Source: Planctomycetota bacterium
Lineage (GTDB): Bacteria > Planctomycetota > UBA8742 > UBA2392
NCBI GenBank assembly: GCA_019636215.1
Contig: JAHBXZ010000016.1
Span: forward strand, 1-64,000
Length of the DNA stretch: 64,000 bases
Direction of reading: 5' to 3'
The position numbers and the translations under genes were made by a program. Below the pieces are notes generated by a model. It was not told the DNA's origin. It did no database searches and worked only from the letters and a program-made list of their open reading frames with translations. Below, piece after piece: positions 1 to 8,477 of this stretch. The number at the start of each line of letters is the position of its first letter. Positions within the stretch are counted from its first letter, which is position 1.

Positions 1-28
1 CGGCGAGGATTGTCATCACTTTGCGCAT
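1..28 (-). CDS. 5' end of a protein gene running off the left edge
   Basis: Reading leftward from the ATG at 28 gives MRKVMTILA and then the window ends. A clear AGGAG ribosome site lies at 39-35 on the minus strand, six bases from the ATG. The short basic start followed by hydrophobic residues could begin a signal peptide or membrane anchor, but nine residues do not allow a family call. It is divergent from the ferredoxin-like gene to its right. Confidence 0.5.
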
Positions 29-152
29 GGAGAGCTCCTGATCGTTGGCTGCTGTGCCACTGACAAAGCAGCCAACGTGCCAAACTTTGGCCTTCGAAAC
101 CGAACCGGCACGTAACGGCGCCAAACCCTTGACCTGTGCGGACTTGGCAGCG

Positions 153-722
153 ATGGTACGATCTCGTAACAATGGATTGCCGTCAGGGGCGACACTGGAC
201 GGCTTCACTGGGTCGCACCATGGCACCTTGCCGCAACATGGCAGCAACGACTGCGTAACGGGAATCAGCTTGGCCTTGGATCTCAAGCACTACTTTGCCG
301 ACGCCGATGACGCCAGCATTGCTGACGCCAACGAGATCCTGCGGCCGTACACCAGCCTGGTGCCGATCAGGGTTGACGGTGCGAGGGTGTTTCTGCCCGA
401 CAACAACAGCCTGTGGCGAGGAATGCAGTTCTGGGGGCTGATGACCGGCGAGATCACGATTGATTTCGGCCTGTTCTGCATTGCCGGCACATGCAAGAAC
501 TGCAAGAGCCGAATCAAACGCCCCGGCAGCGACGATCGCGTCTCCGTTCTGGCCTGCCAGACAAGGGTTGAGCCCGGCCTGGAGATTGTCCGTCTTGCCC
601 CGGGCTTTGTGTTTCGAAAGAAGCAGGGCCGGCCCTGGGACACCATGGAATCGCCCGACACGACAAAATCCGATGCGCAGGCGCCAAGCCTGCCCCCGGT
701 TGCAGAACCGCCGGTTGCTTGA
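153..722 (+). CDS. [2Fe-2S] ferredoxin-like protein
   Basis: The second half carries a plant-type or SdhB-type [2Fe-2S] signature: C-x4-C-x2-C (FCIAGTCKNC, bases 474-503) and a fourth cysteine in VLACQTRV near 555, preceded by the usual beta-strand and 'LW.GMQFWG' lead-in. This suggests an electron carrier or a small subunit of an oxidoreductase. No partner enzyme is adjacent. The C-terminal ~30 residues are proline-rich and probably disordered. The start is uncertain: the frame is open from TTG 45, but that would leave 16 bases between divergent genes, so ATG 153 is preferred. Neither start has a good ribosome site. Its stop (TGA 720-722) abuts the stop of the convergent rhomboid-like gene. 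The cluster type is well supported; the role is unknown. Confidence 0.65.
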   Translation: MVRSRNNGLPSGATLDGFTGSHHGTLPQHGSNDCVTGISLALDLKHYFADADDASIADANEILRPYTSLVPIRVDGARVFLPDNNSLWRGMQFWGLMTGEITIDFGLFCIAGTCKNCKSRIKRPGSDDRVSVLACQTRVEPGLEIVRLAPGFVFRKKQGRPWDTMESPDTTKSDAQAPSLPPVAEPPVA

Positions 723-1610
723 TCAGGCCCGGGTTTCTTCGCTGGGCGAACGCTTCAGGCGCTGGCTGGCGTGTTTCAGAAAACGGCGCTCGTCGATGGT
801 CAGGCTGTCCATGCCTGTGGCCGCAATCTTGCCCAGAAGCTTGTCCATGCGGGTTTCGACTTCGGTGCGGGTCAGCAGGTCAACCTCGTCCACGAAGTAA
901 AGATCCCCGACTTTGCCCTCGCCACGCATGCGTACACGGCGCATCTGCAGTCGGCGGTTCAGCACAAACGCCGTCACGGCACACACGGGGCCCACGCCGG
1001 CCGCGGCCAGCAGGCCGTGATAGGAAGGATGCGGCAGAAACCCGGCGCCCATGGCAGCAATCACCAACCCGCCCAGCACAACCAGTACGCGGTAATCGGA
1101 CTCGGCCTCGCTGTGTTCGTCGCGGCGCTCCATGGTCACCAGCAGCGATGTCACAGCCAGGAACATGGCAAACCCGAGGCTGCTGTACGCCCATCCGCCG
1201 GGAATCGCTGCGGCCACCGCAGCATGGGCCAGGGTACACAGGACAAACGTGGCAACCGTGCGGCGGGTGCCGTAGTAACCCTCCACGACGGGACCACAGT
1301 GCAGCAGCGAGAATCCGCACACTCCGAACAGAAGCAGGCTGAACAGGAAATCCAGCGGTAGAAAGCCGGCCCCGAACGTGTTGCCAGACACTGGCGCGTA
1401 ATGCGTGAACGCAAACAGCAGGCCGCCTACGTTCATTTCGGAAAAGTGCAGCGCAAAGAACCGCCCGAACGGCACACCCGAAATCTCGGTCACGTAAATC
1501 GCAACCTGCACGAGCAGCACAGCAGCACCCAGGGCAAACGAAAACGGGTGCGCCATCAGGCGCTCCACGATCTCGTCACGCTTGCGCAGGGTTGTGGTTG
1601 CCTCTGTCAT
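723..1610 (-). CDS. rhomboid-family membrane protein with C-terminal cytosolic domain
   Basis: About 295 aa with six or seven hydrophobic segments, then a soluble tail containing 'LLGKI..TGMDSLTIDERRFLKHAS', which resembles the short C-terminal domain (DUF6576 type) found on many rhomboid-like proteins. Rhomboids are intramembrane serine proteases with a GxSG serine and a late helix His. Here the serine region reads WAYSSLGFA and the last helices contain PHPSYHG, so protease activity is not assured. The start at 1610 (MTEATTT) is chosen because a GGAG lies six bases upstream; the frame extends to 1655 without support. It lies downstream of hemB on the same strand, 85 bp away, and converges on the ferredoxin-like gene. 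Confidence 0.7.
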   Translation of the reverse strand: MTEATTTLRKRDEIVERLMAHPFSFALGAAVLLVQVAIYVTEISGVPFGRFFALHFSEMNVGGLLFAFTHYAPVSGNTFGAGFLPLDFLFSLLLFGVCGFSLLHCGPVVEGYYGTRRTVATFVLCTLAHAAVAAAIPGGWAYSSLGFAMFLAVTSLLVTMERRDEHSEAESDYRVLVVLGGLVIAAMGAGFLPHPSYHGLLAAAGVGPVCAVTAFVLNRRLQMRRVRMRGEGKVGDLYFVDEVDLLTRTEVETRMDKLLGKIAATGMDSLTIDERRFLKHASQRLKRSPSEETRA

Positions 1611-1695
1611 GCAGACTCCGACCTTCCTGCATTGTATGCCGACAGTCAGCCACACTCAATGTTGGTAAGGCCGCGGATTGAGGAATTGCGACCGG

Positions 1696-2676
1696 TCAGG
1701 TCTTCTCGTGCAACCACTGCGCGGCTACAGGCGCATAGTATGTCAGGATCATATCCGCGCCCGCGCGTGCGATTCCCAACAGGCTCTCCAGCACTGTGGC
1801 GCGTTCGTCAAGCCAGCCGGTTTTGGCCGCGGCCTTCAACATCAGGTACTCACCGCTGACCTGGTATGCCGCAACTGGCAGTCGGGTGGCGGCCCGAACC
1901 GCGGCAACAACATCAAGGTAAGGCCCGGCAGGCTTGACCATTACCATGTCCGCGCCTTCGGCTTCGTCCAGGGCAAGCTCGACAAGCGCCTCGCGCGAGT
2001 TAGCGGGGTCCATCTGGTAGGTCTTTTTGTCGCCGTCGCGCGGCGCGGAATCCAATGCACCGCGAAACGGGCCGTAAAATGCACTGGCGTACTTCGCCGA
2101 GTAGCTGAGAATTCCCACTTGGTCGTGGTCGGCGGCCTCCAGCGCGTTGCGGATTTCGCCCACCCGGCCATCCATCATGTCGCTGGGGGCGACGATGTCC
2201 GCACCGGCGGCGGCGTGAACCAGCGCCTGTCTACACAGCACTGCTACGGTGTCGTCGTTCACAACCTGCCCGTTGCGAACCAGCCCGTCATGGCCGTCGC
2301 TGTTGTAGGGATCCAACGCGACGTCGGTAATCACGCACAGCTCTGGCAGGGCCCTTTTCAGGGCACGCACACAGTTGGGAACCAGGCCTTCCGGGTTCAA
2401 CGCCTCGTCTGCGTCCGGGTTCTTGGACCGGTCTGGTATCTTCGGAAACAGAACTACTGCACCGATACCCAGCTTGTGGGCGCGCTCGGCCTCTCGCAGC
2501 AGGCCGTCCGGCGACCAGCGGGTCACGCCAGGCAGCGACTCCAACGGGTGATCCTTGACGTCGTCGTGCACGAACATCGGGTAAATCAGTTGTTCTGTGC
2601 TGAGCCTGGTCTGCCGCACCAGTCCCCGAATGGCGGCGCTTCTGCGGTTGCGGCGCGGGCGGATAGGAAGTTCCAT
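1696..2676 (-). CDS. hemB: delta-aminolevulinic acid dehydratase (porphobilinogen synthase)
   Basis: 326 aa, normal length for HemB, which condenses two 5-aminolevulinate molecules to porphobilinogen in cytosolic heme synthesis. Both Schiff-base lysines are visible in SYSAKYASAFYGPFR and MVMVKPAGPYLD. The metal site reads DVALDPYNSDGHDG, the aspartate-rich, cysteine-free form, so a Mg-type rather than the Zn-cysteine enzyme is expected. The start at 2676 (MELPIRPRR) matches the family N-terminus; longer versions to 2787 overlap the divergent gene and look non-coding. It shares a 48 bp divergent promoter space with the secreted EF-hand gene. Confidence 0.97.
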   Translation of the reverse strand: MELPIRPRRNRRSAAIRGLVRQTRLSTEQLIYPMFVHDDVKDHPLESLPGVTRWSPDGLLREAERAHKLGIGAVVLFPKIPDRSKNPDADEALNPEGLVPNCVRALKRALPELCVITDVALDPYNSDGHDGLVRNGQVVNDDTVAVLCRQALVHAAAGADIVAPSDMMDGRVGEIRNALEAADHDQVGILSYSAKYASAFYGPFRGALDSAPRDGDKKTYQMDPANSREALVELALDEAEGADMVMVKPAGPYLDVVAAVRAATRLPVAAYQVSGEYLMLKAAAKTGWLDERATVLESLLGIARAGADMILTYYAPVAAQWLHEKT

Positions 2677-2724
2677 GGGGCCATGATTGCGCAGGAAGGC
2701 CGATTCGGCAAGCGGTGCTAAGCT

Positions 2725-3621
2725 ATGGTTGTGAGAAACGTACTGCTGGCCTTGGCCTTCTTTTGTGCCCCCTTGCTGTTCGCCCACCCCCTGGACGACA
2801 AGGCCGACATGGCCAGCAGCATCGCGATACTCGACGACAACATGCTGGAGCTTGCGCTGGAGTTCCGCTATCGCGACGTGCGCGCAAGCTATGCCGAACT
2901 TGCGGCAGGGCTGGATCGCAATCAGGACGGCACTGTGACGCGACAGGAAGTCAAGCTGCGCTTCTTCGACATCATCGATCCACTGGTTCTGGCGATCACA
3001 GTCAACGTCGGCGGACGTCAGGCGACACTGGAACCGGACGCGTCACGATTTGAGTTTCGCGACCTGAACAATGAAGCAGCGAACGTTGATGCGCCCGAGG
3101 GCATCCCAACCCACTCCACCCGCATCTTCTATCGATTCGTGATTGTGGCCAGGGCCAGCCCGGGTACAGGCCTGCATGAGGTCGAGTACTTCTTCAGCGG
3201 CCCGCAGGCCGTTGTGCACAGCCCGGCCACGCAGATGCTTGCGTTCGATGACCGTCGGGGCAGACAGCCGGTACCCGGCGCGCGCTCGGACACCGACACG
3301 GGCGGCATGCCCCGTGTGCGATTTGCGTGGCAGGTTGGCCCGGTGTCGGCCGCAGGCCCGACTGTGTCTCAGGCGGCGGAAGTGGCAGGCGCGGGCGACC
3401 CGGACCTGCCGGCACGCAGTATCGGACTGGGCGAGGTTCCGGCATGGCTCACACTGCTCTCCGGAGTCGGCCTGGCGATCGCAGGCTTCGCACTGGTGGC
3501 ACGACGGGCCCTGGGATCGGCACGACGGGGTCGCCTTTCTAACGCATTGATGCTGCTTGGCGCGGGGGTGGCCATCATCCTTGGGGCACTAATGCGCCTT
3601 GGCTATCTCCGGCCACTTTGA
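2725..3621 (+). CDS. secreted or membrane-anchored EF-hand protein
   Basis: 298 aa. An N-terminal signal sequence (LLALAFFCAPLLFA, then HPLDD) is followed by one EF-hand-like loop, DRNQDGTVTRQE, at about residues 63-74, an extracytoplasmic beta-rich region, and two C-terminal hydrophobic helices (about 235-255 and 272-292). The layout suggests a membrane-anchored, calcium-binding periplasmic protein. The 'HPLDD..D' start recalls periplasmic domains of HupE-like metal transporters, but no transporter domain is present. Function unknown. Divergent from hemB; its stop faces the tRNA gene across a palindromic hairpin. Confidence 0.7.
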   Translation: MVVRNVLLALAFFCAPLLFAHPLDDKADMASSIAILDDNMLELALEFRYRDVRASYAELAAGLDRNQDGTVTRQEVKLRFFDIIDPLVLAITVNVGGRQATLEPDASRFEFRDLNNEAANVDAPEGIPTHSTRIFYRFVIVARASPGTGLHEVEYFFSGPQAVVHSPATQMLAFDDRRGRQPVPGARSDTDTGGMPRVRFAWQVGPVSAAGPTVSQAAEVAGAGDPDLPARSIGLGEVPAWLTLLSGVGLAIAGFALVARRALGSARRGRLSNALMLLGAGVAIILGALMRLGYLRPL

Positions 3622-3663
3622 AGCCTGGCGCGCAATTCCCGATGCCTGCGGGCATTACGCGAC

Positions 3664-3685
3664 GGGCCCGGCCTAGGCCGGGCCC
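3664..3685. terminator. perfect GC hairpin between convergent units
   Basis: Ten bases (GGGCCCGGCC), a TA spacer and the exact reverse complement form a very strong stem. It sits between the stop of the EF-hand gene (3621) and the 3' end of tRNA-Pro (3692), where a terminator for both would be expected. There is no T-run on either side, so this is a hairpin-only or Rho-assisted terminator at best. A smaller hairpin (ATGCC/GGCAT, 3642-3655) lies just before it. Confidence 0.55.
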
Positions 3686-3691
3686 TGAAGC

Positions 3692-3768
3692 TGGTCGGGG
3701 TGACAGGATTTGAACCTGCGGCTTCCACGTCCCAAACGTGGCGCTCTACCAGGCTGAGCTACACCCCG
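3692..3768 (-). tRNA. trnP: tRNA-Pro (anticodon UGG), CCA encoded
   Basis: On the minus strand the sequence folds as a full cloverleaf: acceptor stem CGGGGTG (3768-3762) with CACCCCG (3702-3696), D-arm with TAGCTCAG..TGGTAGAGC, anticodon stem CCACG/CGTGG around the loop TTTGGGA giving anticodon TGG, and T-arm GCAGGTTCAAATCCTGT. The discriminator A is followed by a genomically encoded CCA (3694-3692). It reads all or most proline codons through the wobble U. Confidence 0.97.
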
Positions 3769-3775
3769 TAACATC

Positions 3776-3803
3776 AATATATACGCTGGCGCGGAGTTAT
3801 CAC
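3776..3803 (-). promoter_or_regulatory. candidate sigma70-type promoter of tRNA-Pro
   Basis: TATATT (3781-3776 on the minus strand) lies seven bases before the tRNA 5' end, with GTGATA 16 bases further upstream as a weak -35. The -35 overlaps the stop codon of the SpoIIE-type regulator gene. Position and the AT-rich -10 in a GC-rich region support it. Confidence 0.5.
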
Positions 3804-6800
3804 CCCGGCGCACGCAGTTCTTCCTGCAGCCTGCGAAGATTCTCGACAACCGGCGCGCTCATGGCCGCCCCGCCTTCCAGCGCATCGTGCACACCTTGGG
3901 CCATAGCCTCGGCTTCCTGCTTGCGCCCTTGTCGAAGCAGCGTCCAGCCCAGCTCCATTTCGAAATTCAGCTTGCGTGCTGTTCCCAACTGCGCGTGAGT
4001 GTCGATGCACTCCCTGAGCAGGCGTTCGCTTTCCTTTAACGTGTCCAGGTTGCCATCGCGATGCCACTTGTCGCGAAAGTAGACTCCCAGATTTCCGCTT
4101 TGCACCGCAAGTCCGAGCCGGTCGCCAAGATCACGGTAGATTGCGCGGGCCTTGGTCAGCAGTTCGATCGAGAGTTCAAGTTCGCCCATGTCTCGACGGA
4201 TGTTCGAGATGTTCGACAACCGCATGGCCTGACCGCGTACGTTGTCCAATTCGACATCCAGCGCATAGGCCTGCTCATAGAATCGCAGAGCACCGTCTTT
4301 GTCCCCTCGAGTTGAAGCCAGGTTGCCCAGATTGTTCAGGTGTGCCGCTTCCATCGTTCGGTTGCCCTGCTCGCGACCCAGTGTCAGGGCCCGCTCAATC
4401 ATGACCTTGGCTTCGTCCAGACGCAAAAGGCTCAACGCGGCCAGGCCGCGATTGCCAAGCCAGTTGACCTCGCCAGCTTTGTCGCCGGCAGCCCGCGCGA
4501 CTTCGTAGGCCTCCTGGAAAGCCTTCTCGGCATCGGCGGGCTTTCCCCTGTAGAACTGAAGTACGGCCCGGTGGCCGGCAATGTTGCCCTCGAAATACTT
4601 GTCCCCTTCCTGGCGTGCCACCTCGATGGCGCGCTGATACAGGGTCTCTGCTTCGTCGTAGCGACCCTGAAGCGTAATGCACGTGGCCATCCAGTCTTCC
4701 GCCTCGGCCTTCTCACGCGCCGAAAGGTCTGCCCTGGCCAGCAGTCTTGCGCAATGCTCATGCAGCTGCGGAACCTTGCCGCGCGAGTGCACGCTTCGAA
4801 TCAGGGCAATGTCGGCCTCAAATCGTGCCGGGCTGTCCTCCGGAATCTCCGCCAGCATGGCCTCCGCCGCCACAGGATCCACGCGGAACATGCTGTCGCT
4901 GCGCCGAACCACCAGCCAGTGCCGAAGCGCACCGGCCGCGTCCGGCAATTGCCGGTCAATCAGTTCCAGTGCCACTTTGCCCGCGCCCTGTTGGTCCAGC
5001 GTAGTGGCCGCATAAACCGTGGCCCAGGCGGCGTCCTCTCCGTCCGTGGCGTTGCGCGAAATCTCTGTGAGTCCGTCAACTTCCAGTGCCAGGCGCTTGC
5101 GCGAGACGCGGGCCGTTGCGCCATGCCGACCCATCCACCACTTGCGTGCATACGCCAGAAGCGATTTGCGCCAGCGCTGTTGGGCTACCGCCGCGGCCGC
5201 GGGATCCAGCATTTCCGAGGCAAACGCGCGGATCGACTCATACAGAAAGAACCTGCGCTCGCCCCCGAGCTCCGGGACATCTGCAGAATCCAGGAGGCTC
5301 TTGTCCCTCAGGCTTTCCACGACGTCGATGGCCATTGGCGCATCGGGCCACTGGGCCAGGTCTACCACTTCCTCGGCTTGCTCAAGAAAGAACCCACCCC
5401 GGAACACCGACAACTGCGCCAGTGCGGCTTTCTCGTGCGGCTCCAGCAGATCCCAGCTCCAGGCAATCGCCCCACGCAGCGTGGCGTTGCGGCCGCCGTC
5501 CCGCTGGTCACGGAGAAGCTGAAAGCGCTGTTTGATGCGCTCCAGCATTTTCTGCGGCGACAGCACCCGGGCACGCGCGGCCGCCAGCTCCAGTGCCAAT
5601 GGAATGCCGTCCAGGCGTACGCACAACTGGCCCACCGCGTCAGCATTCTCGGAGTTCAGAGTGAACTCGGGGTCCCTTTCCATCACCCGGGCGACAAACA
5701 GCGCCACACTGGGAACGGCGGCCAACTGGCGCAGTGTCGCCTCGTCCACGGACTGCACCCGCTCGGTCGACTTGCGGGGCGGCACGGCAAGGGGTCGCAA
5801 CGCCAGAATCGACTCTCCAGCCAAACCCAGCGGTTCGCGACTGGTCAGCAGCCACGTGATGCCCTGCGCAGACTCGCCCCAGCGTCGAAGCAGTCCCATC
5901 AAAGCCGACAGGCATTGCTCGCAACCGTCCATGACAACCATCAGGCGACCGCCGCGGCTGACCATGCGTCCATGCAGGGCAAAGCCAAGGCGTTGGGCCG
6001 CGTCGTCTCCGCTGACCTCGACCTGCAGCGCCTTGGCCAGTGCGGCACACACCGCAGACTCATCCCGGGCTTCGCTGAGATCGCAATGCCACGCGCCGCC
6101 AGGATAGTGGGCAAGTGCCAGGCCGGCCGCAGCGATGGCCAGCCTGGTTTTCCCAATGCCGGCTGTGCCGGTTATGGTCACCGTTGCCGATCTGCTGCCG
6201 GTCAGTCGCGAGAGCACATCGGCCAGCTCGATCTCGCGCCCAATCAGCCGTGCCCCGCCAGGAGGCAGGTTTGACTCATGACTGCCCGAACTACCGGCAA
6301 GCGGCGCTGGATCAGCCACGGCCTGAAGCACCCGCAACAGAACCAGGGCTTCGTCATCATGCTGCGCGGCCCCGCGGCGGAACGAATTCAAGCGATGGCG
6401 CAGCGCATCAAGGGCCGCCATCGGGTCGCCTGCGGTGACCGCCAGGGCTTCATGCAGGCGGGCCTCGGTGAACATCTCGCGATCGGGGTTCACGGCCTCC
6501 GTGACACCATCGGTGAACAACAGCAGATCGTCACCGGCCTGCAGCTCCAGCATGTCCTCCTGCAGCGCCGCCGCTAACACTGCGCCTGGCAGCACGCCCA
6601 GCACGGTTCCATCCGGCTTGTAACTCAAGACGTCCCGGCCCCGGCGCAACAAAAGGGGTGCATGGCCGGCGCGCACAAATCGCAGCTGTCGCGTACGAAT
6701 GTTGACCACCGCGTACAGCACCGATACGAACATCCCGCGCGGAATCTCGCGCAGCAGGCTCTCATTCAGTGCCACCATCGCGTCACGCGGGCTGATGTTG

Positions 6801-7072
6801 CCTTTTGCAGCCTGCTGCAGGGACTTCTTGGCCGCGGCCATCACCAGAGCCGCTGCGGTGCCGTGCCCGCTGACGTCTGCAACCGCAATCCCCAGGTGCC
6901 ACGGGTCAACCACAACAAAATCATAGAAGTCCCCACCAACCTGTTCGCAGGCGCGGTAGTCGGCGGCAATGGCAAAGCCCGGCACGATCGGCGCGGACGG
7001 CAACATGGCGGCCTGAACGGCGCGGGCACGGCTGGATACGCTTGTTCCTTGGCGTGTGTCTGCCATCTTCAC
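3800..7072 (-). CDS. SpoIIE/RsbU-type phosphatase fused to a signalling ATPase and TPR repeats
   Basis: 1090 aa. Residues ~20-250 form a PP2C/SpoIIE phosphatase with all metal aspartates visible (GGDFYD at 46-51, ADVSGHG around D66, FTDGVTEA, HDDEAL). Near residue 300 the P-loop GTAGIGKT opens an AfsR/STAND-like ATPase (COG3903 type; 'TSREPLGLAGE', 'DGIPLALELAAAR', 'TLRGAIAWSWDLL'). The remaining ~450 residues are TPR-like helices ('AHLNNLGNLASTRGDKDGAL'). RsbU-type phosphatases usually dephosphorylate anti-sigma-factor antagonists; here the ATPase and TPR part probably gates that activity. No anti-sigma or antagonist gene is adjacent. The GTG at 7072 overlaps the stop of the PTPS-like gene (GTGA); ATG 7066 is an equally good start. 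No transmembrane segment is evident. Confidence 0.9.
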   Translation of the reverse strand: MKMADTRQGTSVSSRARAVQAAMLPSAPIVPGFAIAADYRACEQVGGDFYDFVVVDPWHLGIAVADVSGHGTAAALVMAAAKKSLQQAAKGNISPRDAMVALNESLLREIPRGMFVSVLYAVVNIRTRQLRFVRAGHAPLLLRRGRDVLSYKPDGTVLGVLPGAVLAAALQEDMLELQAGDDLLLFTDGVTEAVNPDREMFTEARLHEALAVTAGDPMAALDALRHRLNSFRRGAAQHDDEALVLLRVLQAVADPAPLAGSSGSHESNLPPGGARLIGREIELADVLSRLTGSRSATVTITGTAGIGKTRLAIAAAGLALAHYPGGAWHCDLSEARDESAVCAALAKALQVEVSGDDAAQRLGFALHGRMVSRGGRLMVVMDGCEQCLSALMGLLRRWGESAQGITWLLTSREPLGLAGESILALRPLAVPPRKSTERVQSVDEATLRQLAAVPSVALFVARVMERDPEFTLNSENADAVGQLCVRLDGIPLALELAAARARVLSPQKMLERIKQRFQLLRDQRDGGRNATLRGAIAWSWDLLEPHEKAALAQLSVFRGGFFLEQAEEVVDLAQWPDAPMAIDVVESLRDKSLLDSADVPELGGERRFFLYESIRAFASEMLDPAAAAVAQQRWRKSLLAYARKWWMGRHGATARVSRKRLALEVDGLTEISRNATDGEDAAWATVYAATTLDQQGAGKVALELIDRQLPDAAGALRHWLVVRRSDSMFRVDPVAAEAMLAEIPEDSPARFEADIALIRSVHSRGKVPQLHEHCARLLARADLSAREKAEAEDWMATCITLQGRYDEAETLYQRAIEVARQEGDKYFEGNIAGHRAVLQFYRGKPADAEKAFQEAYEVARAAGDKAGEVNWLGNRGLAALSLLRLDEAKVMIERALTLGREQGNRTMEAAHLNNLGNLASTRGDKDGALRFYEQAYALDVELDNVRGQAMRLSNISNIRRDMGELELSIELLTKARAIYRDLGDRLGLAVQSGNLGVYFRDKWHRDGNLDTLKESERLLRECIDTHAQLGTARKLNFEMELGWTLLRQGRKQEAEAMAQGVHDALEGGAAMSAPVVENLRRLQEELRAPG

Positions 7073-7395
7073 AGGTCTACAAATGCGCCGATGCCGTCCT
7101 CACGCATCACACTGATGCCCAGCACTTTCAGGCCCGACTTTGGCTTGTGCCAGCGCTTGCGCGCCAGGCCGATCCACCAGTCTGCAATGTCCTCAACGCC
7201 GCGGTCGCCGTGCTCGCCAAAGTGGGGCGCGGTCTCGTGCATCCACTGTTGCACAACATGGGCATCCAGCTCGCCGGCAATGCGCAAAACAACCTTCCAC
7301 GTATGATAGTGGGGGTTGCTGTGAACGGGGTGATCCAGCCGCGAAACGAAGTGCGACGCCTTGTAGGTGAGTTCAATCAACAGCCCGGTTGCCAT
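7069..7395 (-). CDS. 6-pyruvoyltetrahydropterin synthase/QueD-like protein lacking the usual cysteine
   Basis: 108 aa from the start MATGLLIEL, which matches the family N-terminus; the frame extends to 7440. The zinc-binding histidines of the PTPS/QueD fold are recognisable: YKASHF (family AAH) and NPHYHTWKV (family HGH-x-Y). The C-terminal 'EDIADWWI...LKVLGISVMRE' matches the 'PT.E.LA.W...V.V.ET' region. The catalytic cysteine that normally precedes HGH is absent; that segment reads DHPVHSNPHYH. It may therefore be a non-canonical pterin or 7-deazapurine-type enzyme or a binding protein. Downstream of a radical SAM gene and overlapping the SpoIIE-type gene by GTGA, so probably co-transcribed with both. 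Confidence 0.65.
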   Translation of the reverse strand: MATGLLIELTYKASHFVSRLDHPVHSNPHYHTWKVVLRIAGELDAHVVQQWMHETAPHFGEHGDRGVEDIADWWIGLARKRWHKPKSGLKVLGISVMREDGIGAFVDL

Positions 7396-7485
7396 GGCAG
7401 TTCCCAGAGTTAGCGCAGCATACCAGCGATCCTTGCCCAAGGGATCGAGTTACAAGGCCGCCGTCTGTGTGACTCGGCGCTCTGG

Positions 7486-8358
7486 CTACAAACCGCGCAT
7501 CCATTCCGGACGCAGCGGAATCTGTCCAGCCAGGGCAGCGTCCAGCACTTGCACGATTCGGGCCCGGTCGCGCGGCAGCCGGCCCTCCAGCGGAAGATAG
7601 TTGCTGGCATGGTTGGTGCGGAACACGGAATCCTCAGGTTTGGCCTCGTCGACAAACGTTCGCAACTCCTGCAGCAGACCGCGGGTGTCAGGCAATTGAA
7701 AGCGTCCGGCGTCTTCCTGCCGCGAAAGCGGCGTGCCTGGGACAACAGTAAGCGTAAGGACACTCAGAAAGCGGGGACTCATGGCAGACGCCAGACGGGC
7801 TGAGGCCTGGGCATGCTCCGCGCTGCGCTCGACTCCGCCTGCGCCGAGCAGAAAGATCGCCGACAACCGCATTTGGGCCGCATGGGCCCTGGATGCCGCC
7901 TCCACGTGCTGGTCAAAACTGCCACCCTTGGCTATGCGCTTGAGCGTCACGTCGTCGCCGCTTTCCGGCCCGATGTAAAGCAGGCTCAGGCCCCACTCGC
8001 GCAGCATGCGCAATTCGTCGTCGGACTTCTGGTTCACGTTCATCGCCGTAGCGTAGCAGCTTACTCGGCGCAGGCGCGGAAAGGCCTCCCGGCAGGCGCT
8101 AAGGATGCTCTGCCAGCGTTCCATATCCATGACCAGCGCGTCACCGTCGGCCACGAAGACCTTATCGACCTGACCGGCCCCGGCCATTGCCGCCGCGCGG
8201 ATGTCTTGCAGGGTCTCGCCAAGGTCCCGAACTCGGAACTGCTTGTCCCGGTACATGTCACAATAGGTGCAATGGTTCCAGGAGCAGCCAATCGTGGCCT
8301 GCAGGATGTAGCTGCCTGCCTCACTGGGCGGGCGATAGATGCGGCCCTCGTAGCGCAT
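7486..8358 (-). CDS. radical SAM protein
   Basis: 290 aa. The cluster motif GCSWNHCTYCDMY has spacing C-x4-C-x2-C, a variant seen in a widespread group of uncharacterised B12-independent radical SAM proteins ('CSHNxCTFCxMYxxKxFR' type). It is followed by a TIM-barrel-like region with 'GDALVMD', 'YIGPESGDD' and 'KRIAKGG'. A [4Fe-4S] cluster and S-adenosylmethionine cleavage are expected; the substrate is unknown. The start MRYEGRIYRPP at 8358 fits family alignments; the frame stays open to 8445. It heads a likely operon with the PTPS-like gene (90 bp gap) and the SpoIIE-type regulator, and is divergent from the Hsp100 operon. Confidence 0.85.
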   Translation of the reverse strand: MRYEGRIYRPPSEAGSYILQATIGCSWNHCTYCDMYRDKQFRVRDLGETLQDIRAAAMAGAGQVDKVFVADGDALVMDMERWQSILSACREAFPRLRRVSCYATAMNVNQKSDDELRMLREWGLSLLYIGPESGDDVTLKRIAKGGSFDQHVEAASRAHAAQMRLSAIFLLGAGGVERSAEHAQASARLASAMSPRFLSVLTLTVVPGTPLSRQEDAGRFQLPDTRGLLQELRTFVDEAKPEDSVFRTNHASNYLPLEGRLPRDRARIVQVLDAALAGQIPLRPEWMRGL

Positions 8359-8477
8359 GGCGTGTCCGGGCGGCAAGTGTGGCAGCGGGCAAGAGACGCG
8401 CAACCCCGGGAACCGCGACAGGTTTTCCGATGGCGCAATCCTCAACAGGCGGGATCGGGCTATATTGAGTTCATTGC

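Noticed and set aside
4340-6274. 644-codon open frame on the plus strand opposite the SpoIIE-type gene
   Set aside because: It is wholly antisense to a gene with clear phosphatase, ATPase and TPR motifs. Its translation has no recognisable domain and the Arg/Gln/His-rich composition expected of a GC-rich shadow frame.
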